From Emergomyces orientalis (taxonomy: Eukaryota; Ascomycota; Eurotiomycetes; Onygenales; Ajellomycetaceae): 64,000 nt of DNA. Positions 35,387 through 44,693 of the stretch are shown here, piece by piece (position 1 is the first letter of the stretch; each line of letters opens with the position of its first letter). The position numbers and the translations under genes were made by a program. The stretch is from contig MOWL01000007.1 of the NCBI GenBank assembly GCA_002110485.1, positions 124,001 through 188,000 on the forward strand, given 5' to 3'. The notes below the pieces were generated by a model. It saw only the letters and a program-made list of their open reading frames with translations, was not told where the DNA came from and did not search any database.

Positions 35387-36310
35387 TTAAGCCACCTCCT
35401 CGATCTTAGGCTTTGACTCCGCACTGCCTTCTTCCTCCAATGCAGGCATATCATCATCCTAAATTTTAGATTCCATTAGCTTGCCCCCTTTTATTAATAA
35501 ATTCTTCGCGAATAATTTTCGTTCGGGGAGTTGTCACATACCGATCCCTCATCATCATCACCACCCTCCTCGCCCATTCCACCCAAGTCACCCATACCCG
35601 GCATCCCGCCCATACCAGCGCCTAGTTTAGAGAAGTCAATGCCACCCATGCCGTCACCCATGCCGCCCATTCCACCCATACCTCCCATTTCGCCCAGGTT
35701 GCCGTAGTCATCATCAGGTGCGGTGTCCTGTTCGTCCTCATCAACCCACTATACCCATTATTGTCAGTAGGTATACTACAATATATATATATAGGTTACA
35801 TCCAGGCAAAATTTGCTCTAACCTTATCAAAGTCCGTCTTGAGGAAATGGACCTTCTTCGACTCCTTCAAGAAGCGAGGCCAGTATTCGTCCTTGGTTTC
35901 CTTCTTCCGTAGCACGAGGTCGACGCCGCGCGGGGAGTGATGCGATTTGGAGTTATCAACGTCAATCTCGCCGTACAGCTCCAGATCGACCTTGTAGTCG
36001 ACCTTCTTGGTGTCTGAGTGGCCCGAGAAGGAAATGGAGGTTGGGGTGAGGGAGAGTTTCGCGGAGGAAGGGGAGACATCGGGGACACCGAGGTGGACGT
36101 AGAGGACGTTTTTTTCGGGATCAGTGCTTGACGAGCGCTGAGCCCAGAGGACTGTACCAAGGATATACTGTTAGGATAGTGATCTATGATAATTCGCAAT
36201 TCCATAAGGAGAGAGATATATATTTAAATATATATATTTATAGCTATTATGAGGGGTTATCTGAGTGGTTGAATGAGAGACACACCTTCTGGGGTTTGAG
36301 TAGCAGCCAT
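35387..36310 (-). CDS. wos2: p23/Sba1 (Wos2) Hsp90 co-chaperone
   Basis: Stabilises the closed ATP-bound form of Hsp90. Four exons, 36310-36286, 36151-35823, 35748-35542 and 35458-35387, 210 residues. The first exon is only 25 bases (MAATQTPE), and the phase-1 junction gives PEVLWAQRSSSTDPEKN, the standard opening of the CS domain. The CS fold continues (LYVHLGVPDVSPSSAKLSL, SISFSGHSDTKKVDYKVDLE) and ends with the signature WPRFLKESKKVHFLKTDFDK, then WVDEDEQDT. A Gly/Met-rich stretch (GGMGGMGGMGDGMGG) and an acidic end (DDDEGS-DDDMPALEEEGSAE) follow, as in other fungal p23 proteins. The last exon codes only 23 residues. Divergent with vps24, 590 bases between starts. Confidence 0.94.
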
Positions 36311-36900
36311 TGTGAGAGAGAAGAGACAGAGACGAAGACGGGGAGATAGAGATGTGGGGGAGAGTGTGAGAGAGAAAGCTGAGTGTTGAGTTGTTTTTAT
36401 TGTTGTTGTTTGTGGTGATCGTTAAAAAGTGGTAATAGTTGTGATAGTTGGTGGAGGTGAGCTTTTCCCTTTTTGTGCCACTGCTGCTGCCGTTTGGAAA
36501 GTACTGGAACCGCATAGACAGCGGTCACGTGAAATGATCGCCGAACCAGTCTGACTCAGCAGCCATGTGACTATGATGTCGGAGAAGGAAAGAAAGAAGA
36601 AGACATTACACTGCAACATATGACGACTACAGGTTGTTTTGTTCAGATATTGATATTGATATATAAGGATAATAAGGATAGAGTATCACCATTACAAGAT
36701 TGTCATTACCTCTCCTACTGCTTTTTACCTAACCAACATTACTCACCAACAATCGAGGGGCGAAGGAACCTTGCAAGGCATCAATGAACACCACCACCGC
36801 CAGCAGCTAGTGCTCTCTTTATACACACATCACATACGGAAACAATTACCCGTGAACCAAAACACATCTATCCCCAGGCCTTGTGGCCAATCAGCCCTCA
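36311..36900. promoter_or_regulatory. Divergent promoter of wos2 and vps24
   Basis: Contains an E-box octamer TCACGTGA at 36525-36532 and GATATTGATATTGATATATA at about 36644-36663. A long CT/GA purine-pyrimidine tract lies at 36305-36385 in the wos2 leader. No gene is seen. Confidence 0.45.
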
Positions 36901-37744
36901 ATGGAGTCCCTCAAAGCAGTGTTTTTCGGCCCAGATCCCGCCGCCCAGGTATGCGGCTGAAACTATCTCCTATCTTCTCTTAAAAAGCAAATGTCCGCAC
37001 GATTGCGCTAATGACAGACATGATTTACAGATGAGAAAATGCAACAATCTCATCCGTGCCAACGCCCGCAAATTAGATAGGGACATCACCCAACTTAAAG
37101 CGCTCGAGATCAAAACGAAACAATACATCGTCGCCGCCTCGCGACGGGCAGAGCGCAACCCATCGCAGGCCGCGCAGGCCGCTAAAGAATCCCGCATATT
37201 CGCCCGTGAGATGATCCGTATCCGGAAACAGAGCAGCCGGCTCACAACGAGTAAGGCGCAGCTAGAGAGTGTGAAAATGCAAGTCAACGAGGCGTTCTCT
37301 GTGCGGAAGATCGAGGGGAGTCTCAAGGCTTCGACAGGGATTATGAAGAATGTCAATCATCTTGTGCGGTTGCCGGAGCTGACGGGGACGATGCAGCAGT
37401 TGAGTATGTATACCTACAATAATATTAGGCGATTATGGTGGTATTTCCTCCTTTCAGTTAACTAATGGAGATATACTTTAGGCATGGAACTGGTCAAGGC
37501 TGGTATAATCGAAGAACTAGTCGACGACATGATCCCGCAAGACCAGCTATTAGAAGGTGAAGAGGAAGAGGCGGATTCCGAAGTCGACAAGGTCTTGCAA
37601 GAGATCTTACAGGGCAAGCTAGCGAAAGCGGAAGGACTCAAACCGGAAAACAAGATGGAAGAGGAGCCGGTGGAAGAAGAATTCGAGGACCAGGAAGAAA
37701 CTCTTGCCCAGATGAGAGGACGACTCGAGGCGTTGAAGAGTTGA
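36901..37744 (+). CDS. vps24: ESCRT-III subunit Vps24 (CHMP3)
   Basis: Membrane-remodelling subunit that caps Snf7 filaments during multivesicular body sorting. Exons are 36901-36948, 37031-37403 and 37482-37744, 227 residues. The first exon is MESLKAVFFGPDPAAQ, then MRKCNNLIRANARKLDRDI. The basic helical hairpin follows (KTKQYIVAASRRAERNPSQA, then IRIRKQSSRLTTSKAQLESV), and the junction MQQLSMELVKAGIIEELVDD is in phase 1. The acidic C-terminal half (LEGEEEEADSEVDKVLQEIL) ends in ETLAQMRGRLEALKS, a clear MIM1 motif for the Vps4 MIT domain. Length is normal for the family. An alternative start upstream (36771 or 36881) lies in the leader and lacks similarity. Confidence 0.95.
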
Positions 37745-38579
37745 GGTGTGATATTCCTATTTTTTCCCCCGATTATTTCAGCATATCGCGGTGGGGGTTA
37801 TGGCTTTTCCCCTGGGCGTTTATCGTTTGTCGTTCGTTTTATATTTGAAATGGCGTTTTGTAGGAGGTGTCGGGCAATTAATGATTTATTTATTATTCTG
37901 CGGATATAACGATATAGATGATATTCAAGTCGAATGTTTCAAAGTGGATATTCCCATCAACAAGGCTAAGTGCTAATCTACGGAGGTCATCCTTGTACCT
38001 ATACCCTCCATCTCTTTGAGTCTCTCTACGTACAATGGACAATATATATATCTGTAGTCTCGTTCCGCCGTCGTTTTATTAATGGAGCAGGGCAAATTCA
38101 TGGTGACATAATCTAACAACTTTCCAAGGTTACTAGTTAACTAAGCCTATTTTGGCTTAGTATAGAAATTAGTCATCCGCGCCTTTTGTTGTTCCCAGAT
38201 GATTTCCCTTTTCAGGTGCAGCCAACGTCGTCTTTCTGCCTCATTTCTTTCTTTCTTCCTAACAACTCTCCAACATACCCAACATATCTCTATTCACTCC
38301 CACCCGCAGAGTGGCATCTTCACCACTCGCAGAAACTAGTGACTGGAACCCGTCTCTGCTGCTGTCTCTTTATTTAGTAGCTATCAACGTGCGTTTTATC
38401 TTTGCCTCCTTTGCCCCCGCTCTCTCCAGCTTGTAATCTGGCTCCCTCCAACCACCAACAACAACCACGTCAACCATCTCATTAGAAAGAGATCCTGCGC
38501 TGCCCTATCTACTTAAAGGACGGCTCTATTCTCTCCGCGCATCCTCCATATCTCCTGTGATTACCACTACTACATAACC
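37745..38579. promoter_or_regulatory. vps24 3' region and yra1 promoter
   Basis: 835 bases. The first part is the vps24 3' UTR. Bases 38200-38570 are strongly pyrimidine-rich (CT and TCC tracts), the usual look of a highly expressed fungal promoter and leader. No gene is seen. Confidence 0.45.
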
Positions 38580-40803
38580 ATGACGGACAAACTGGACAAG
38601 TCTCTGGATGACATCCTCAGCACGAGACGTGCATCCCGCCGTGGCACTCAGCGCCGTCGCGACGCAAAGTCCTCAAGGGCCTCTCACAATGCTGCCCCAG
38701 TAGGCGGCGTCAAAAAGACCGTCAGGAACGCGAAATCCGCTTCCAAATCTATCCCCACTGGCCCGTCTATGGGTCTGGGTGAAAGCAAGATCATCGTGAG
38801 CGGCCTGGTAAGTTTTTTGCCCCCTCCTTTCCTCCGTGCGCTACAACCCTATCTGCAGTAACTTTTGTCTACTTTTTTTTCTGTCGGTTTTTTTTTTTTT
38901 CTTCCCTTTTCTGGAACAATACCAATGCTGACTTCTGCCAGCCCTCCGATGTCAATGAAGCGAATATCAAGGTATGTTGATAGAGGGCATCTTTTTGGGT
39001 TTCCACCGCCGTCTCCGTTCGAGATATATCCCTTCGAAATGTCACGAACGAACTCGTCGCACCTTTTTCCTTTTCCCAAAGTCGCATCTTGCCTGTTCTG
39101 TGGCATGTACACTTCTCGTTGCTGTTGTTGCTTTCGCAACATAAGACAGTTGGCACCTTAGCAGCTTTTGCTCGCCGGTCATTGGCCTGATGCAAAGCAC
39201 AGCAAGTTGAGCCCTGTCATCGCCTTGCGACTCCCCTGCGCCCCAGGGCTCGTCTGCCTACTATTTGTGGCGACGCTCAGGGCAAACAGGGCGCAGGCTG
39301 TGTAAAAACAAGGTTGGCTTGGGAGAGATCCAACTTTATACACGTAACTACGGATCGCGTTGATGTAAAAACACTTTTTTTTCTTCCGGGAGGGATGCGT
39401 ATCAGCGAGCGCAGAAGTGATTTGAAGCAACACAGTACATACAGCTTAGCTATCTATCACTCGTCTCGATATATTCCGACTGCGATCTTGGTCCCACATC
39501 ACCTGATAATACATCCATCGACTGAGGGGCTTCCGAAACAAGAAGAAGGGCAAAAGAAAATCAAGCATTGCAGCTAGCTTTTGACCAAATCATTGTCTCC
39601 AAAGCTCAGCTATGTCCTGCCTACTATATCCGGTTGACACCGTGCGACATGTGCAAAATTGAGAAAAGACATATTCTCACCGCGCGATTCACTTTCGCCT
39701 TGCTTGCATTTAGTCAATGGAAATGTTGCTCGATAGCTAGTGGTGGCCTCAAGATCTTGTATTACGGTGCCCTACCTTCGATGGAGTTGCACATAGTTGC
39801 GGGGGAATATGTTACTTTGAATCGTGGATTGGATAACTTCGATGTGGATACGGCTTAGCCTTTGGTACAACATGGAGTGGACTCGTGTGTGAAACGGGAT
39901 TTCCTGCTATTTGGAAAGGGCAACAGAGGTGGTTAAAACGACATTCTACGATATACCAGCTGCGCGCCGCCTACCTTGTTCAACTTGGAACTCGATACTG
40001 ACTACTAACGCTGTGTTGTCACTCTGTGCTCGCTGAATCGCTTCACCTTGACGAAGTCGATGACGGGGCTCTCCGCAAGCGTCTTCATAAATTCCTGCTT
40101 TGAGATTCGGTCATGCATGCAGCTCATAAAAACAAACGCGCGCAAGAATAAAAATACTAATCGCTTTTCTTGGCATCGTCTTAGGAATATTTCCACAAAT
40201 CTGCTGGGCCTGTGAAGAAGGTCATGCTCACCTATAACCAGAATGGAACTAGCCGCGGGATTGCTGCCATTACTTTCGTTCGCCCAGACACTGCCGCAAA
40301 AGCCGCAAAGGAGTTGAATGGTCTACTCATCGACAAGCGACCCATCAAGGTGTGTTGAATCCATGTACTCCCAGCATATTTCATAAGTAACTGTAAACGT
40401 TAACATTGGATCGATAGATTGAGGTCGTTCTCGATGCCTCTCGTGCCCCCACTCTCCCTACCGTGAAACCTTTGACGGAACGTGTCGCGTAAGTTTGTTA
40501 AACTGCCATCCCACCCATCCCCTGCATCCACATTCCATTCTAACACGAACGTAAATCAGTCAACCAAAACCCCAACCCAAACCTGTATCAGCCACAAAGG
40601 CCAGTGCCGGCTCAAAGCGTGGCCGTCCCCGTCGCGGACGCAACGCTGGCCGTCCAAAGCCCAAGTCCGTCGCAGAGCTCGATGCTGAGATGGAAGATTA
40701 CTTCCCCGCATCCAATGCCGCTCCTGCTGCGACCAACGGAGCCGCACAACCAGCCGCAGCTGGCGGCGAAGATCTTGGAATGGATGAGATTTCTGTATGT
40801 TGA
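38580..40803 (+). CDS. mlo3: mRNA export adaptor Yra1/Mlo3 (REF/ALY family)
   Basis: Couples transcription to nuclear mRNA export by binding RNA, Mex67 and the helicase Sub2. Exons are 38580-38807, 38942-38971, 40185-40349, 40418-40488 and 40560-40803, about 245 residues. The N-terminal box MTDKLDKSLDDILSTRR and basic RRGTQRRRDAK are family hallmarks. The RRM is rebuilt across three exons: KIIVSGL + PSDVNEANIK (a 30-base exon) + EYFHKSAGPVKKVMLTYNQN, RGIAAITFVRPDTAAKAAKE. A basic linker (SKRGRPRRGRNAGRPKPK) and the C-terminal box SVAELDAEMEDYFPASNAA follow. Unspliced, the protein ends MDEISVC at 40803. A further terminal intron (donor GTATGT at 40795) would end it at MDEIS with the stop in the next exon. 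The second intron is 1213 bases and is listed separately. Confidence 0.93.
38972..40184 (+). other. Anomalously long intron (1213 bases) inside the Yra1/Mlo3 RRM
   Basis: The donor GTATGT after ATCAAG and the acceptor CGTCTTAG before GAATATTTC are joined by conserved protein sequence on both sides (ANIK-EYF). A branch-like TACTAAT lies about 27 bases before the acceptor. The intron has many short open frames but none protein-like. It holds complementary G/C-rich blocks: GAGCCCTG at 39209-39216 with CAGGGCTC at 39244-39251, and CCTGCGCCC at 39235-39243 with GGGCGCAGG at 39289-39297. These are overlapping and possibly mutually exclusive hairpins. Budding-yeast YRA1 also has one very long intron, used for autoregulation. 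Confidence 0.85.
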
Positions 40804-41788
40804 AATTCAGAATTTTACCCTTAGGCGAACACGCCTGCCTGCCTTAGAAAATAATGGGGATGCATTTGGCTAATGTATGATGTGGTAGTAAACCCATCAA
40901 TACTTGAAAACCACTCCGCGCCGCAAAGCGTTTGGGTAAAAAAAAAAAAGGTTTAAAAAGCAAAATCAATGCAGAAAAATCCCGATGTTGCTGTGTTCGT
41001 CTGTAATTTTAAAATCACTTCGTTGTCTCATCTCTATCATTCATTCGTACTCGACTTTGATTTGTCAGGGACAGAACCGTGATCGCAATCAACCCATCAA
41101 GATTACGACCCTGTACTTGGAGACAAATCCTCGTCATCATATCGCTCACGCCTACCTCCCCCCTTTGAAATTGGGTTTACTGTTGTTGTTGATTGTTACT
41201 TTTGCATGGAGTTTTTTTGTCTGCTGGGAATCCGGGTTTTCTTCTTTTTAAACTGCTCTTTGTTGTTATTCTGAATGTTCTATCGAATCGAAGATCTCCA
41301 ATGTGATGGTAGCAGTGAATGACAAGCCGATTCAATGACTACCATATATTAGGAGGGTTCAACTTTCGAGGTGGATTCATTCAATAGGAATGGGTTGGGT
41401 GCTGAGTTTCGTTCGAATCGCTTGCGCTTTCCCCCCTTATTTTCTTTCATATCCGTTCTCGTACACTTGTTTAGCAACCAGATTGTGATTTAAGTTATAA
41501 TTTTACCTCTTTATTCTTCGGGGAAATCAACCTTACTATTATTTTAGTCATGATGCCCCTTTGGCACTTCCAATGGGTAAATTACTTTAAAAATGGGCTC
41601 TCATTTCCCTCATCTGATTTATCGAAAACCAACCATCCTTACGCACGTGATCTGGCAATTAACATAAAAGTAATGGGTTTCCATGAATTGACAATGACTG
41701 CCTCATCTACTATCACCTTGGAACCCTCATCCTACCCCTCGATATCTAGTGACCGCCTCCTCGCACGTTACGAGGGACGCAGCCGACT

Positions 41789-41881
41789 ATGTTTGTAGGA
41801 GCTAAATTGCTTATTGGTACCGTTGTATTGATTTTGTATGTCTACACAGAGTGGAAGATAGCCTACCCCACACCTCCGCAG
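41789..41881 (+). other. Possible micropeptide exon, 31 codons with a transmembrane-like helix
   Basis: The frame MFVGAKLLIGTVVLILYVYT, then EWKIAYPTPPQ, is followed at once by CAG|GTAAGT, the strongest possible fungal donor. About 110 bases on, after a CTGAC branch, a CAACTAG acceptor is followed by TGA, which would end the peptide at exactly 31 residues. A CACGTGA E-box sits about 140 bases upstream. This could be a tiny membrane protein gene or the first exon of something larger, or chance. There is no family match that I can recall. Confidence 0.25.
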
Positions 41882-43510
41882 GTAAGTCCAAGAACTACGT
41901 ATTTTTTTCTTTGGAATATATAGCAAGCAATTCAATGCATGGATGGATATGGATTCTGTGTGAGATTGCTGACGGGCCGCTCCAACACAACTAGTGAATG
42001 TTTCGTTATTTCGCAACCGGGGTGCCATGGAATGTGCTTAATGGTTGCAGCTGCTCGATGCCTCGTGCCTTTATTATTTGCCCCATGTACTGTACAATAC
42101 AATACCTCCAAGGCGTACGGCAGCGGCCATCCATCAGCTCAGCAATAGTCGAAAATACAAGCGACTTTCTCTTTCCTTGGAGCACAATAGTTATGAAACG
42201 ATATGATGAGGTAATATGGCTCGCCTAGGGACGTATTAAAAAAAATCAACTAGCCAAACTTCTTACCTCAAGGTGATTCTGCTTAACTAATATGAAACCC
42301 AGATGGATATCATATTACTTTTGCTCTGCATCTTTCATTCGCGACTACGAAGCTGGGAGGTGAGAAGGAATGTGATGATGGGGCGGAGCCCGATTCGTTG
42401 TGAAATCTGATCACATCTTGGAATTTAGGGCTGGGGTTGAATGAATGGTTTGAAAACTGCACTACACGCCCTGTACATATTCCTTAGCAATGTCGTGCCA
42501 CGGTCATGGGCTAATAATATAAAACCCTGTGCCCGGATTTATGAATTATCAATGTCCGGGAATGTTATCAAAACCAGTAAAAGATTACCTACGCTATATT
42601 TACGTGGGATAAGAGCTGGGATAAGAGCAGCCACCAGCATATACCCAAGTATCCCTTAACAAGATCTGTACCCATTTTGCATCGGGAGTTCTTTAAATAT
42701 TGCCATCGACGTGATCTCTTTCCCCTCCTAAAGCCCCGTGCTTGATCCAAATAGCCGTCTCCTAATCACCCGGCATGCTCATGCTCATCCATTGAATGGA
42801 TTGTCTGCGCTATTTCTGGGACTTTGATATTCTTCCTGGGGAAACTAAATCCGCGCAGATCAACCGAAAGGATATGATATGCGCGCACTGAAATAAATAT
42901 GGGTCTCATCAACAATTTCAATACCATTGCGGGTCATGACATGTACACACAGCCAAAGACCGCGTATAATATTTACCTCTGCTCACCTTGACCTGAACGC
43001 TTAGAGAGTCACAAATGTCAACTGGGTCGATAAAGACTTTCGGGGCTGGTATCAAGCGAGCAGGCCGACATATAGAAGTGACCTAATCGGGAGTAGAAGA
43101 TGTTGAATTTCGGGGGCCTTTCTGAAACCAATGCCAACTTTTAGATTATAAGATTTTAGCAGATAATAACATATCAGAGAGTATCCGTCTTTTGCTTTGA
43201 AGAGTGCTCTAGGGTGTGAGAAAACAAGGCCGTTCATTATCTTCAGAGGAGAGTATGAGTCTATCCCGTGATTTTCGGCATTGGAAAATTGGGCGCATGG
43301 AGTGTTTTATCCATCTAAATTCCTGGAAGCAACTTCTCAGAGCCTATGAAGCTGCTTTAGGGCTGTTTGTTTCCTTTCTCTTATCAAAACAAGTGATGTG
43401 CTTCAGTACATATAGTATTATCTTTTTCCAAACATAAAAGATGTTGACAACACTGTGCTTGACCAGGTATGCAATGGCCAGGTTCTGCCTCACAAAATGT
43501 AAAATGTAAT

Positions 43511-43555
43511 GAAATGACATAAAATGAAATGACATAAAATGAAATGACATAAAAT
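43511..43555. repeat. Tandem repeat, three perfect 15-base units
   Basis: GAAATGACATAAAAT repeated three times without change, then decaying into GAAAAATAAATTGAAAATAT. It lies in AT-rich, gene-poor DNA. Probably a young minisatellite by replication slippage. Confidence 0.9.
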
Positions 43556-44136
43556 GAAAAATAAATTGAAAATATGAATGTAAGTCATAGATTCATTAAA
43601 GCATGAATATGCACAGATGTGAAAGGATATTGCAGTACATATTCTTGCTGAATATGAGGTGTAGTGCTGAACAGATATCTGTGCAAACATGACAAACACT
43701 GTTCTTCAAGTCTCATCAACTCTAACAGGCTCAACAGTATATGATGCATCACACAGCTTTGTCACTGAGATGCAGATAAATGCATTTGCAAACAGGGAAA
43801 ATAGCCAGATTTTATCTGGCAATGTGGGAGGCTTTGTCCCTCATCACAGCTGGAAACCTCATAATAACTTTTTCTTGAGTGAGAGTATCCTTACCCTGTA
43901 TTTGCCAGGTTATCCATGCTGATGAATGAGGCAGAAGCTGCATCTGTACGTTTGTGGGTATTAGCCAGACACAATTGGACCAGACAAAGTGTTGCTTTTA
44001 ATCCCGATTAAAACGTGATATATCCGTTTAACTCACTGCGTTACATGCTGCATATTATAACTAAGCGTTTAAAAGGACTCGCGCTACCCCAAGTATTCCC
44101 CAAGTACCTAGGTATTCCCACCTCGGAATTTCAGAG

Positions 44137-44693
44137 ATGAATATCCATCCCCGCCCATTTGAGCCTTTAAAATTCATACCCCCAGACGACAAAAAGGAAA
44201 TTCTCGATTTCCCCGTGCAATGTGCCTTCGCGGTTGCCCATGAGAGGCTCCCCAAGGGGATAGCCACTCGTGCATCTACCTACCCGTAGGCACAGGTCAG
44301 TCAGTCAGCCTAAACTGCTCGCCATCCTGCAACATCCCAGCTACGATTAAGCCGGAGACCGGCGGTTCAAAAGCCATGGTGCGAGTGGGCCATCACCTCT
44401 CCCCATTTTCTGCCTGGGCAGCGAAGAGCAAACGACTTGATGTTCTAAAAACTGGCAATGACCTCAAAGTGAGGAATTTTGTCTCGTTGGTCGGGGTGAA
44501 GAAGCGTCACCTGTATGAATTCGACGCGGATGGTCGAGGGTGCAGATACTGGACTGACCACCAGATTTCCTTGTTTTACGAGTGTGGCCTGTTGATTGAC
44601 ATGGACTAGGTTGTGGAGGCTAATGCTGCCATACTCACGCAGTATCCGGATGAAAGGCAGTATCCTCGTATGGTGGGCGATTATTACGCTTGA
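44137..44693 (+). pseudogene. Decayed gene of a fungal family of unknown function (DUF7770-like by memory)
   Basis: An N-terminal piece from ATG 44137 (MNIHPRPFEPLKFIPPDDKK, continuing EILDFPVQCAFAVAHERLPK) runs into a TAG at 44287. A second piece, in another frame, starts before 44376 (NIPATIKPETGGSKAMVRV) and reads DLKVRNFVSLVGVKKRHLYE, then FDADGRGCRYWTDHQISLFY and GLLIDMD. It meets a TAG at 44607 and continues in the same frame as VVEANAAILTQYPDERQYPR to a TGA at 44691. The string RxLYEFDxxGxGCRYW and the C-terminal AILTQYP look like a multicopy fungal family that I recall as Pfam DUF7770; the name needs checking. The TAG at 44607 would be CAG with one C-to-T change at a CpA step, as repeat-induced point mutation makes. 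Its function is unknown. Confidence 0.6.

Larger units (their letters stand above)
40804..44136. other. Gene-poor stretch downstream of yra1
   Basis: 3.3 kb. It starts with the yra1 3' UTR (to roughly 41300) and is then AT-rich. A 31-codon frame at 41789-41881 followed by a perfect donor is listed separately. A 15-base tandem repeat occurs at 43511-43555. The sequence around 43690-43960 is rich in CA/TG steps and looks like decayed repeat DNA. No intact gene is recognised. Confidence 0.45.

Noticed and set aside
44358..44380. Possible tRNA T-arm around GGCGGTTCAAAAGCC
   Set aside because: Only three stem pairs form, and the sequence falls inside the decayed coding region.
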